Part shown: one piece after another, positions 34,093 to 43,002 of the stretch
Layout: each line of letters starts with the position of its first letter
Position numbering within the stretch: position 1 is the stretch's first letter
Assembly: GCA_009684515.1 (NCBI GenBank)
Contig: WKKS01000002.1
Coordinates: 248,001-312,000, forward strand
Length of the DNA: 64,000 nt
Direction: 5' to 3'
Source: Geobacter sp.
GTDB taxonomy: Bacteria > Desulfobacterota > Desulfuromonadia > Geobacterales > Pseudopelobacteraceae
Notes under the pieces: model-generated
Seen by the model: the letters and a program-made list of their open reading frames with translations, nothing else
Database searches by the model: none
Told to the model about the DNA's origin: nothing
Translations under genes and position numbers: made by a program

Positions 34093-35313
34093 ATGGAGAC
34101 CATGTCAACGATGACAGGCCTGAAGAGCAGTGCTGATGTACTTTTTCTGATGTTGGGCGCGGTAATGGTTTTTGCAATGCACGCTGGATTTGCTTTTCTT
34201 GAAGTCGGCACTGTACGCAAAAAAAACCAGGTCAACGCCTTTGTCAAAATCCTTACCGACTGGTCTGTTTCGACCATTGTCTATTTTTTAATCGGCTTCC
34301 CGATTGCCTACGGCATTTCATTTTTAAAACCTGCCGGTGAATTAGTCAACAAGGCCCAGGGTTACGACCTGGTCCACTTTTTCTTTCTCCTCTGCTTCTC
34401 AGCCTGCATTCCGGCCATTATTTCCGGCGGAATTGCCGAGCGCGCCAAGTTCTGGCCGCAGGTAATCGCCGGAGCAATCTTCGCCGGTCTAACCTACCCG
34501 TTGTTTGAGTCCCTGATCTGGGGACAGAACGCCTCCTACCTTCAAGGGTTCTTTAAATCCCTCGGCGGCGCCGAGTTCCACGATTATGCAGGCTCTGTGG
34601 TGGTCCACTCCATCGGCGGATGGCTTGCCCTGCCTGCAGTAGTCATCCTCGGGCCTCGGATGGGGCGATATATTCGTGGTAAATCACATCCGATACCGGT
34701 CAGCAACATCCCTTTTCTTGCTCTGGGATCATGGATCCTGGCGGTCGGCTGGTTCGGGTTCAATGTCATGAGCGCCGGTAATTTTGAAAAGATCTCCGGC
34801 CTGGTGGCGCTTAACTCATTGATGGCAATGGTCGGCGGAGTGCTTGCTGCGCTCGTCGCCGGGAAGAACGACCCCGGTTTTGTTCACAACGGCGCATTGG
34901 CAGGATTGATCGCGGTTTGCGCCGGCAGCGACATCATGCATCCGCTGGCATCCTTTGTGGTTGGATGTATCGCTTCGATAATATTCGTTTACGGATTTCA
35001 CTTTGAGCAGGAAAAATTGAAGATTGACGACGTGCTTGGCGTCTGGCCGCTGCATGGCGTGATCGGTTCCTGGGGTGGCATTGCAGCCGGTATTTTCGGG
35101 CAGAAGTTTCTAGGCGGCATCGGTGGCGTCAGCTTCGTTTCGCAACTGGCTGGCAGTCTGTCTGCGATCGTTTTCGCACTGGCAAGCGGCTTTATTGTGT
35201 ACGGAATACTGGGCAAAACCGTCGGAATCCGGCTTGGCCAGGAAGAAGAGTTTGCCGGAGCGGACCTCTCAATCCACAATATCGGAGCCTACCCCGAGGA
35301 CAGCATTCGCTAA
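34093..35313 (+). CDS. amt: ammonium transporter
   Basis: 406 residues with 11 expected membrane helices. Amt blocks are visible: MLGAVMVFAMHAGFAFLEVG, FSACIPAIISGGIAERAKF, DYAGSVVVHSIGGWLALP, and GVWPLHGVIGSWGGIAAGIF, the last two holding the conserved pore histidines. The cytoplasmic tail (GIRLGQEEEFAGADLSIH) is the part that binds GlnK-type PII proteins. No glnK lies beside it. A sigma-54-like promoter precedes it and a hairpin follows. Confidence 0.95.
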   Translation: METMSTMTGLKSSADVLFLMLGAVMVFAMHAGFAFLEVGTVRKKNQVNAFVKILTDWSVSTIVYFLIGFPIAYGISFLKPAGELVNKAQGYDLVHFFFLLCFSACIPAIISGGIAERAKFWPQVIAGAIFAGLTYPLFESLIWGQNASYLQGFFKSLGGAEFHDYAGSVVVHSIGGWLALPAVVILGPRMGRYIRGKSHPIPVSNIPFLALGSWILAVGWFGFNVMSAGNFEKISGLVALNSLMAMVGGVLAALVAGKNDPGFVHNGALAGLIAVCAGSDIMHPLASFVVGCIASIIFVYGFHFEQEKLKIDDVLGVWPLHGVIGSWGGIAAGIFGQKFLGGIGGVSFVSQLAGSLSAIVFALASGFIVYGILGKTVGIRLGQEEEFAGADLSIHNIGAYPEDSIR

Positions 35314-35361
35314 GATATGCTGCCGGCAGTTGGTTGCACATCCGAAAATTCCTTCCAAAGC

Positions 35362-35396
35362 GCGTCAGACAACGGTTTCTGACGCCTTTGGTTTCC
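35362..35396 (+). terminator. probable terminator after amt
   Basis: GCGTCAGA, eight-base loop, TCTGACGC (perfect 8-bp stem) then a T-rich but interrupted tract. From here to 35514 nothing else is evident. Confidence 0.6.
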
Positions 35397-35514
35397 GTTT
35401 CTTTCGTTGACAAGGGCAAGGAGAGGTGCTATTAAAAAAGCATTTTACCTGTAGCTATATCCAGCTCTCCGTGCGCCGTCTAACTGCGTTGCCGGCCAGA
35501 AGAGGTCAACCACC

Positions 35515-38469
35515 GTGATTTCATTGAAATTATGCCGCAACACAATTCTTCGACTTCTCGTCGTATTCGTCATAATTTCATCCTTGGCAGTCCCTCCAGC
35601 ATTTAGTCAAGAATCGGAAGATTCTCAGGTTTTTATCGCTGGCTTCAATGCATATCAGCAGAAAGATTATGCCGCAGCCATCGCAAAGATGAACGAAGTC
35701 CTGCAAAAGTACCCCGATACACCTCTACGGGATATGGCCCTTTTCTGGCTGGCCCGGTCATACTTCAAATCAGGCAATCAGAATGATGCCGCCCGCTACC
35801 TCTCCCAATTTTCCAAAGAGTATCCGGATAACCCTCTAAAAGGTACCGTTGAAGAAGAGCTTCTATCGTTGACAGCCCGTTACGAAAAAGGCGAAAAGCT
35901 GCCTGTGGGCTCCCAACCGTCTAAGCAGCCTGATCTGGCCGCAATTCAGAGGGCTAAGGCGGCTCAGGAGAAGCTGGCTGCGGAAAAGGCGGAAGAAGCC
36001 AAGCGTGTGGCAGCGGAAAGAAAAGAGCAGGCAAAAATTGCCGCGGCCAAAGCTGAGCAGGAACAACTGGCCGTTCAAAAAGCGGAAGAGGCTAAACTGG
36101 CTGCAGCTGCCGCAGAAAAGGCACGTATAGCTGCTTTGAAGCAGGCCGAAGAAAAAGCCGCAACCGAACAGGCCGCCAAGGCAAAGGCTGATCAGGAACG
36201 GATAGCGGCACAGAAAGCAGAAGAATCAAGACTCGCTGCCGTAGCCGCCGAGAAGAAGGAACTTGAGCGACTTGCGGCAGTAAAATCAGAGCAGGAACGA
36301 ATTGCCGCCGAGCAAATTAATAAAGCCAAGGTTGAGCAGGAACGCATCGCAGCCATACAGTCGGAAAAAGCAAGGCTGGAAGCGGCCAAACTGGAACAGA
36401 AACGTCTGGCAGAGGAAGAAAGTGCCAGGCTAAAGTCCGAAAAAGAGCGTATTGCCGCCCTGAAGACCGAAGAAGCCCGCCTTGCCGTTGCCGCAGCTGA
36501 ATCCGCGCGCCTTGCAGCTCTAAGGCAATCTGAGGAAAAGATTGCTGCCACAAAGAAGGAACAGGAACGCCTAAAAGCCGTTCAAGCCGAGAACGCTCGA
36601 ATTGCCGCAGCCAAACTGGAACAGGAACGCATAGCTGCAGTGAACAAAGAGCAGGAGAGAATTGCGGCGCTTAAGGCCGAAGAAGCCAGAATTGCCGCAA
36701 TAGCAGCAGATAAGACCCGTGCAACAGCGCTAAAGCAGGCCGAAGAGAAGGCAGTTCTCGAGAGAAAAGAACGGGAACGCCTTGCAGCGGTAAAAGCCGA
36801 AGAAAATCTGGCTCTGGCTAAACAGCAGGCTGCTGAGGTTAAGATCCAATCTGAAAAGAACGAGCTACGCGAAAAAGCGATAGTTCTGTACAAATCCATT
36901 ATCGACAAATATCCTGGCAGCTCTGCTGCGGCATCGGCCGCCGCCAAGCTTCGCGAGCTGGGCTTGGCGGTTGCCCTACCCCAGGTTGCAGCTGTGGAGC
37001 CCATTCCGGAAAATGCTCAGATTTTGCGATTGGAAGTTGCCCAGTACGCCGGTTTCGAATTCAACCTTCTGGCTCGGCCTGAAGCGTTCCATGTAGCACA
37101 ACGCGTAAATGTTCCATTTGAAATAACCAATCGCGGCAATGGCAACGATGCCTTTTACCTGGAGTCATCATTTCCGGCCGACTTCAAGGCACGCTTCGCT
37201 TCAGCAGCATCTCCTGATGCGGTGATAAACCAGACTCCCGAACTGGCCCAGGGGGAAACATTCAGGGGCGTAATAAGCCTCGTGATCCCGGCGACCAGCA
37301 TTGACGGACTACGAATTGTCCACCCTGTCAAAGCGGCCTCCCGTTTAATGGCGGAAGCAAGTCAGTCCCGCGAGATACGCCTGGTTGCCTCGGCACCATT
37401 GCTAAGGGCTGTACTTAAGTCTGACAAGACCCAACCGTTACCGGGAGAAAAAGTTGTCTATCGAATTGCAGTTCTGAATGTTGGCTCCACTGCTGCCAAA
37501 GACGTCACCTTCAGACTGAATTTCCCGCCGCAGCTTGAACCGGTCGATTATGCAGCGGCAGGATTTAAACAGGAAATGAAGTCCGCCCTGGTATTTGACG
37601 GCTTGCAGATCAACTCCGGTGAGAGTCGCGAACTGAGTGTCACTTTCCAACTTAAAGACGACTCGCTTGCAGGACAGGAACTGGCAACCAGAGCAGAGTT
37701 GATAAACAATCAGCTCCGCACAACCGCTGCATTTGTTTCAAATATGGCGTACGTGCAGCCGCAGCGTGCCATCCAGGTCCGGACAGGATCCGAGCGCCTG
37801 GTGGTCATCCCCGGCCAGACCATTACGGTTCCATTTGTCATAACCAATACCGGTAACGTGCGTGAGAAATTCAGAATCGCTGCCAGCGTAAAAGGAGCGC
37901 AAGACGCTGTTGTCTTTCACGATATAAATAGAGATGCCATCCGGCAAGCCAGTGAACCGGTCATCACAGAGATTGGCCCTCTGGCTCCTAAGGAAGAGGC
38001 CAGCGTTGTCATGGAAATCAAAACGCCGCGAGGTGCCGCCGACGGGAATGAAGGTAGCGTAATGCTGACATTCACATCGGAAGGAGACTCGACCCGATCA
38101 GCATCAGGATCGACTCAGTTACTATACTCGCGACCTGTTTTACAAATGACCATGGCAGGACGTGACGGCAGACTAAAGCCGGGTGAAGTTGCTTCTTTCG
38201 ATCTTACCATTACCAATAAGGGTTCGAACCTGGCAAGGGTCGTTGAACTTCAGAGCGCCTGGCCGGAAGAGCTTGAGTTGGTGGCCGCTGACCCGGCGAA
38301 CACCGCTGTCAACAAAGGAAACATCATATGGCGCTTCAAAGAAATGGGAGCAGGTGAGAAACGCATCATCAAGGTATCATTCAGAGTTAAACCGGGAACT
38401 GGAGTGGGAACCAACATTCAGGTTAAAAACATCCTGACTTACGAAGACCAACTCGGGAACAGGTACTGA
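35515..38469 (+). CDS. exported coiled-coil protein with TPR-like N-terminus and DUF11-like repeats
   Basis: 984 residues. Signal peptide about 1-31. Residues 35-125 resemble tandem TPRs of the YbgF/BamD kind (AFNAYQQKDYAAAIAKMNEVLQKYP). Roughly 140-455 is an Ala/Glu/Lys-rich coiled coil built from irregular repeats such as QERIAALKAEEARIAA, like TolA. A further TPR-like turn (YKSIIDKYPGSSAA) follows. The C-terminal half (about 500-984) consists of beta-sandwich repeats of the DUF11/NEW1 type (PFEITNRGNGNDAFYLE, VVYRIAVLNVGSTAAKDVTF). It probably spans the periplasm to reach the surface; function unknown. GTG 35515 is the start, with AGAGG upstream. Confidence 0.75.
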   Translation: MISLKLCRNTILRLLVVFVIISSLAVPPAFSQESEDSQVFIAGFNAYQQKDYAAAIAKMNEVLQKYPDTPLRDMALFWLARSYFKSGNQNDAARYLSQFSKEYPDNPLKGTVEEELLSLTARYEKGEKLPVGSQPSKQPDLAAIQRAKAAQEKLAAEKAEEAKRVAAERKEQAKIAAAKAEQEQLAVQKAEEAKLAAAAAEKARIAALKQAEEKAATEQAAKAKADQERIAAQKAEESRLAAVAAEKKELERLAAVKSEQERIAAEQINKAKVEQERIAAIQSEKARLEAAKLEQKRLAEEESARLKSEKERIAALKTEEARLAVAAAESARLAALRQSEEKIAATKKEQERLKAVQAENARIAAAKLEQERIAAVNKEQERIAALKAEEARIAAIAADKTRATALKQAEEKAVLERKERERLAAVKAEENLALAKQQAAEVKIQSEKNELREKAIVLYKSIIDKYPGSSAAASAAAKLRELGLAVALPQVAAVEPIPENAQILRLEVAQYAGFEFNLLARPEAFHVAQRVNVPFEITNRGNGNDAFYLESSFPADFKARFASAASPDAVINQTPELAQGETFRGVISLVIPATSIDGLRIVHPVKAASRLMAEASQSREIRLVASAPLLRAVLKSDKTQPLPGEKVVYRIAVLNVGSTAAKDVTFRLNFPPQLEPVDYAAAGFKQEMKSALVFDGLQINSGESRELSVTFQLKDDSLAGQELATRAELINNQLRTTAAFVSNMAYVQPQRAIQVRTGSERLVVIPGQTITVPFVITNTGNVREKFRIAASVKGAQDAVVFHDINRDAIRQASEPVITEIGPLAPKEEASVVMEIKTPRGAADGNEGSVMLTFTSEGDSTRSASGSTQLLYSRPVLQMTMAGRDGRLKPGEVASFDLTITNKGSNLARVVELQSAWPEELELVAADPANTAVNKGNIIWRFKEMGAGEKRIIKVSFRVKPGTGVGTNIQVKNILTYEDQLGNRY

Positions 38470-38470
38470 T

Positions 38471-39295
38471 ATGAGACAGCAGATACGCCTATCGGCAGTT
38501 GCAGCTTTACTCTGTTCCATTGCTCTGCCGGCATGGAGTCAACAAGAGTACCTGTATGAACCAAAACCGGTAGCAGCAGATTCAAAAACTGATTCCGGCG
38601 ATGGTGTCTTAGTAAGAGAGGTTCCTGTCAAGAAGGGTGATACCCTGTATGACATTTCCAAGAAGTTCAGTGGGCACGGCATTTATTATCCGCAGATTTT
38701 ATTGTTTAACGACATCAAGAATCCGGATCTGATTTACACAGGAGACACGCTTAGGATCCCTCTGCCTAAAGAAGGTGCGACTGAATCTGCGACGCCTGCA
38801 AAGCACAAACACTCTAAAAAGAGCAAACATTCTTCAAGACCACCAAAGAAAGTTTCTTCAAAGACAGTGGGAAGGTCTCTGAAAGCACATTCTAATGTGA
38901 CTACTGCCAGAAAGTCTTCAGATACATTAACGGAACTTTCGTTGAGTGAACTTAAAAGAATGGAGAATAAAAAGGGAAAGCCGGGCGCTAATAACAGCAA
39001 ATCTGCCGGTGTTAGCCGAAAGAAGGTGGTCGAAGCCGACTCTCAACCTGTGAATAAGCAGGGAGAGGCGACCACTGGGAACAATGTTGAAACACTTAAT
39101 TCCAGGCCGATTTCTATCGCAGCAATACCAGGACAAAAGCTTTTTGATAACGCGGTAAAGTCTTATAAGCAGAACGATTATCGTGCCGCGTTGGAGCTTT
39201 TTGACAAGTTTCTAACTGAAAATCCAAATTCTCCCATAGCTGCCGATGCCAGTTTGTACAAAGCGGAGTGTTACCTTAAGCTTTCAACGAAGTAA
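38471..39295 (+). CDS. exported LysM-domain protein with C-terminal TPR
   Basis: 274 residues. Signal peptide about 1-23 (ending ALPAWSQ). A LysM-like domain lies at about 50-97 (VKKGDTLYDISKKFSG, LIYTGDTLRIPLP) and should bind peptidoglycan. A basic Lys/Ser/His-rich linker follows. The C-terminal 50 residues (FDNAVKSYKQNDYRAALELF, DASLYKAECYLKL) form a YbgF-like TPR, matching the N-terminus of the protein encoded immediately upstream. It starts one base after that gene's stop, so they work together at the cell wall. Confidence 0.8.
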   Translation: MRQQIRLSAVAALLCSIALPAWSQQEYLYEPKPVAADSKTDSGDGVLVREVPVKKGDTLYDISKKFSGHGIYYPQILLFNDIKNPDLIYTGDTLRIPLPKEGATESATPAKHKHSKKSKHSSRPPKKVSSKTVGRSLKAHSNVTTARKSSDTLTELSLSELKRMENKKGKPGANNSKSAGVSRKKVVEADSQPVNKQGEATTGNNVETLNSRPISIAAIPGQKLFDNAVKSYKQNDYRAALELFDKFLTENPNSPIAADASLYKAECYLKLSTK

Positions 39296-39368
39296 TGCAT
39301 CACAGAGTCAACCGACCAGGATTCCACCTGTTTCTGACAATCATTCAACACAGCAGTAATGTGAACTT

Positions 39369-40814
39369 CTACTTCCAGGTCAGCACGAAAGCCCTCAACC
39401 GGTTCCCCTTTTCATCACGGTAATAGACCACCTTCAGATTTTCAGCAATGTGTCCGCGCTCGACTTTGTAACCTTCTTTGGTTTCAGTTGTCTCAATCTC
39501 AAAGTGAGCATTCTTAAGCAGCTGCTTAAGAATGCCATTATGCAGAGCATTCGAGATACTTACTCCTCCCAATGCAATAATCTGTATTGCCTTGATATGA
39601 TTTTTGTCCCGGTAAACTCTGTATTCAACATCAGGAGAAATATACTTTTCCCACCCCGGGTTAACATCGGAATAGGTTTTGTCAACGTTTCCGCGTGGTA
39701 TGAAGTCCGGCAGCCTGGTTAGAAGTGCTGCCGACCTTGCAGTTACTATGGTGTTTTTTTTCTCACGACTTTCAGTAATTGCAACTATCATCGCCTTGTC
39801 GTTAGCTTGAGCCCCTGGGTCGGCCAGACTCTTTGATTGAGTATTTACAGCTGAAGAAACCGGCTTTAAGGTGCTTTTAGCAGAACCTACAGTTGACATA
39901 TGATTTAATACAGATGCATGCTTGTCAGATTTGGTTTGCGATTCGGCAGAATTGACCTTTGCTGGTGAAACTTGACGGGACATACGCTGTTGAAACAGCG
40001 TTGTAACAATAACTGCTATAATAACGGGGACAAGCCAGTACAGAAATGTTAAGCGCTTGGAACGCTCCGGAGTAGTTTTGATGTTTTTTGTGGGCTTGGT
40101 TCCCCATATATCATCCGCAGTCGAAGATGACTGCTCAAATGATTCCGGCTCCGGTGCACTATTCACAGCATCATCGAATGAGCTGTTGAATTCGGAATAC
40201 ACCGACATTCTAGGACGCGGAGAGTAGGTAATATTCTGTTCAGCCAAAGCATTGTCTTCACTCGGCAACTCTGCAACAATTGCAGGAGAATCAGCAATGG
40301 TTGAAACTTTTTCCTCCGAAACGTTCACAACTGCCGGTACAACCGCTACAACCCCTTCTGATTGTGCCGTAAAGGTGCTGTCAAGCGCATCATCTGGGGG
40401 ATTCAGATGTCCTGAGGAAGCCTCTTTCTCTTTGACTTTTGAGGCCAATGACGGGATTTGAGCCTGAAGATCTCTTATCAGTTGATCGTCATCAAGTGAA
40501 GTATCCAGCCACCCCTGAAATAGCGCAAGGATTGATTCACTTACCTGATTTGGTGCCGCCAACAAGATAAATCGTGAATTCTTGCTGCCAAGCTGCTTTT
40601 TGAGATGCATGATCAATATTTCAGGTGACAACCCGGATAAATGTGTTTGCAGAAAAATTAAATCCGGTGTATCAGCCGCAATTTCTTCTCCGCCCTTTTC
40701 AAGGTTATTAGCAACTCGCAAGTTAACTGAGCTGTCATCGGTTAGAACTCCAAATACTTTTCTGAGCCGCGCGACATCGGTGATCAACAGAATATTGCTC
40801 ACATCAACCCCCAT
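39369..40814 (-). CDS. membrane protein with degenerate receiver-like domain
   Basis: 481 residues; no named family. Residues 1-130 have the CheY pattern (ILLITDVARLRKVFGVLTDD, DLIFLQTHLSGLSPEIL, SRFILLAAP), but the phosphoacceptor Asp appears replaced (LIFLQ). A disordered acidic region leads to one membrane helix at about 250-275 (TFLYWLVPVIIAVIVTTLF). The remaining ~200 residues are presumably periplasmic. The start is ATG 40814 or GTG 40802, the latter with GGGGG five bases upstream. It faces the envelope-protein pair convergently. Confidence 0.7.
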   Translation of the reverse strand: MGVDVSNILLITDVARLRKVFGVLTDDSSVNLRVANNLEKGGEEIAADTPDLIFLQTHLSGLSPEILIMHLKKQLGSKNSRFILLAAPNQVSESILALFQGWLDTSLDDDQLIRDLQAQIPSLASKVKEKEASSGHLNPPDDALDSTFTAQSEGVVAVVPAVVNVSEEKVSTIADSPAIVAELPSEDNALAEQNITYSPRPRMSVYSEFNSSFDDAVNSAPEPESFEQSSSTADDIWGTKPTKNIKTTPERSKRLTFLYWLVPVIIAVIVTTLFQQRMSRQVSPAKVNSAESQTKSDKHASVLNHMSTVGSAKSTLKPVSSAVNTQSKSLADPGAQANDKAMIVAITESREKKNTIVTARSAALLTRLPDFIPRGNVDKTYSDVNPGWEKYISPDVEYRVYRDKNHIKAIQIIALGGVSISNALHNGILKQLLKNAHFEIETTETKEGYKVERGHIAENLKVVYYRDEKGNRLRAFVLTWK

Positions 40815-40937
40815 TACTAATTAATCTTCTCATTGTACGGCATGAACGAACGGTTATCAACCCTATTAACAGTTGATGCCAACCGCCTGCAACTGCGCCG
40901 GGTGCAATCACATTCATCCTGCTATAAATTAAACCGC

Positions 40938-40967
40938 TTGACATTGCCTGGACTGTTTCTCTACTAT
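40938..40967 (+). promoter_or_regulatory. promoter of the leuA T-box leader
   Basis: TTGACA (40938-40943) and TACTAT (40962-40967), 18 bases apart, about 75 bases before the T-box stem I. The span 40815-40937 upstream holds nothing recognisable. Confidence 0.5.
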
Positions 40968-41045
40968 ATCCAAAATTTAATGGCTATGAAGAGGAGTAGT
41001 AACTATAGCCTGCTTTTCAGAGAGCCGGTGGTTGGTGCAAACCGG

Positions 41046-41219
41046 TAAGCAGATACAGTGAACTCGCCTTGGAGCCGCTTCGGTGATATGTAGTCGGAGC
41101 CGTGAGCCTGCGTTAAGGGTATAATTAAGGTCTGACAGTTTATTCTGACAGGCGAATTGGGTGGTACCGCGGATGGCAAAATAGCCTCTGCCCCAAATTG
41201 GGGCAGAGGCTATTTTTTT
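41046..41219 (+). promoter_or_regulatory. T-box leader (leucine) with intrinsic terminator
   Basis: The conserved T-box sequence GGGTGGTACCGCGG lies at 41158-41171, followed by the terminator AGCCTCTGCCCC-AAATT-GGGGCAGAGGCT and a run of T (41183-41219). The upstream stem I is closed by GCAG/CTGC and has AGTGAACTCG, in which CTC (41063-41065), a leucine codon followed by a purine, is the likely specifier. Uncharged tRNA-Leu would stabilise the antiterminator and switch on leuA. T-boxes on leuA have been described in deltaproteobacteria. Confidence 0.88.
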
Positions 41220-41293
41220 GCGTACAGGGTGAAATTGACAGTATTTCTGGTAGAATTATCAAATTGCAGCACACTGAAAGGAGATTACTAAAG

Positions 41294-42853
41294 ATGGCAA
41301 AGGCAAAGGAATCCAAAACCAACAAACAGCAGATTATCAAGATTTTTGATACCACGCTGAGAGACGGGGAGCAGGCTCCCGGAAACAGTATGAATATTGA
41401 AGAGAAACTCCGTATTGCAAAGCAGCTGCAGAAACTGAATGTTGATGTGATTGAGGCCGGATTCCCGATTGCTTCGGATGGAGACTTCGAAGCTGTAAAG
41501 AAAATTGCCCAGGCCATAAAAGGGCCGGAAATCGCCGGACTGTGCCGCTCCAGCGAAAAAGATATCGACCGGGCCTGGGATGCGCTTAAATATGCAGGCG
41601 ATAAAGGAAGAATTCACACCTTTATTGCAACATCCGACATCCATATGAAATACAAGCTACAGATGGAACCGGCCAAAGTACTGGCTTCGGCTGTCAAAGC
41701 CGTAAAAAGGGCCGCCTCCTACACTCCCAATGTCGAGTTTTCGTGTGAAGATGCCGTGCGTACACGCCTGCCATTTCTGGCGGAAGTGGTAGAAGCCGTA
41801 ATTGATGCAGGCGCCACAACCGTCAATATCCCGGATACGGTCGGCTACACAATCCCTTTCGAATACTTCAACATCATAAGGTATTTGAAAGAAAATGTGC
41901 CTAACATTGAGAAGGCGGTCATATCTGTTCATTGCCACAACGATCTCGGTTTGTCAGTCGCCAATTCAATTGCTGCAATTCAGGCAGGTGCCGGACAGGT
42001 AGAATGCACAATCAACGGTATCGGAGAGCGGGCCGGTAACTGCTCGCTGGAAGAATTTGTCATGATTCTGAAAACCCGTCGTGACATCCTCCCGTTTGCG
42101 ACAAATATTGTGACAGAGCAGCTCACACCTGCCAGTCGCCTCCTGACGACAGTAACCGGCATTGCGGTTCAGCCCAACAAATCAATAGTGGGAGCCAATG
42201 CCTTTGCCCATGAAGCCGGTATTCACCAGCACGGCATGCTGATGGAAAAGACAACCTACGAGATCATGACCCCCGAGTCGGTAGGACTCCTTTCCAGCGC
42301 ACTGGTACTCGGCAAACACTCAGGTCGTCACGCCTTCAAGAAGCGGCTGGAAGAACTTGGTCACGACCTCGACGATACAAAGCTGAACCGGGCCTTTGAC
42401 CGTTTCAAGGAGTTGGCCGACCTCAAGAAGGAGGTTTTTGACGAGGATCTGGATGCAATCGTATCAGAAGAGTCCCGGGAAGAGGATCACTTTAAACTTG
42501 AGCACATAACTGTCACCTGCGGATCATTTGCCGTTGCCACTGCCACGGTACAGATGGAAATAAACGGTTTGACGGTGCGCACGGCAGAACTTGGAGATGG
42601 CCCGGTGGATTCAGCTTTCAAGGCCATCAAAAAGCTTACCAAGTCAAAAGCCAAGCTGTCCCAGTACAATGTCGGATCGATTACCGGCGGAACAGACGCT
42701 CAGGGTGAAGTCACAGTTCGGGTCACTGAAGGAAATCACACAGTGGTTGGAAAAGGAGCCTCAACTGATATCATTGTTGCATCGGCCAAGGCTTATATAC
42801 ACGCATTAAATCGGCTCAGCTATAAGCAGAAACGACTCATCGAAGCAATTTAG
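41294..42853 (+). CDS. leuA: 2-isopropylmalate synthase
   Basis: 519 residues; condenses acetyl-CoA with 2-oxoisovalerate in the first step of leucine synthesis. The HMGL-like catalytic barrel shows IFDTTLRDGEQAPGNSM, NIPDTVGYTIP, SVHCHNDLGLSVANSIAAIQ (metal-binding histidines) and NGIGERAGNCSLEE. The C-terminal LeuA allosteric dimer domain is present (about 395-515; VRTAELGDGPVDSAFKAIKK), so leucine feedback is expected. ATG 41294 has AAAGGAG nine bases upstream. A T-box leader controls it. Confidence 0.96.
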   Translation: MAKAKESKTNKQQIIKIFDTTLRDGEQAPGNSMNIEEKLRIAKQLQKLNVDVIEAGFPIASDGDFEAVKKIAQAIKGPEIAGLCRSSEKDIDRAWDALKYAGDKGRIHTFIATSDIHMKYKLQMEPAKVLASAVKAVKRAASYTPNVEFSCEDAVRTRLPFLAEVVEAVIDAGATTVNIPDTVGYTIPFEYFNIIRYLKENVPNIEKAVISVHCHNDLGLSVANSIAAIQAGAGQVECTINGIGERAGNCSLEEFVMILKTRRDILPFATNIVTEQLTPASRLLTTVTGIAVQPNKSIVGANAFAHEAGIHQHGMLMEKTTYEIMTPESVGLLSSALVLGKHSGRHAFKKRLEELGHDLDDTKLNRAFDRFKELADLKKEVFDEDLDAIVSEESREEDHFKLEHITVTCGSFAVATATVQMEINGLTVRTAELGDGPVDSAFKAIKKLTKSKAKLSQYNVGSITGGTDAQGEVTVRVTEGNHTVVGKGASTDIIVASAKAYIHALNRLSYKQKRLIEAI

Positions 42854-42857
42854 ATAT

Positions 42858-42904
42858 CTTCATGCATGAAGGATCGGACTTTACCGGTCTTTCATGCATG
42901 AAGA
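42858..42904. repeat. two copies of a 12-bp palindrome forming a hairpin
   Basis: TTCATGCATGAA occurs at 42859-42870 and again at 42891-42902. Each is self-complementary, and the pair can also fold into one long hairpin closed by CGG/CCG around ACTTTA. It lies between leuA and the beta-barrel gene. There is no T-run, so it may be an operator pair for the downstream operon as easily as a terminator. Confidence 0.6.
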
Positions 42905-43002
42905 GCTGGCACAAAAGTTTAAATATCTTTTCATTGCAATTTCTAAAATATGATTATAGAGTCTTTCAGTCGGCTTTCTCATCACATTATAGGAGCCAAA
43001 TT

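Noticed and set aside
42906..42920. TGGCAC-N5-TTTA as a sigma-54 promoter for the barrel gene
   Set aside because: The -12 GC dinucleotide is missing (TT instead), which normally abolishes sigma-54 recognition.
42862..43002. N-terminal extension of the barrel protein from the ATG at 42862
   Set aside because: The extension would encode part of the palindromic repeat and place a signal peptide internally; ATG 43003 has a good ribosome site and a clean signal sequence.
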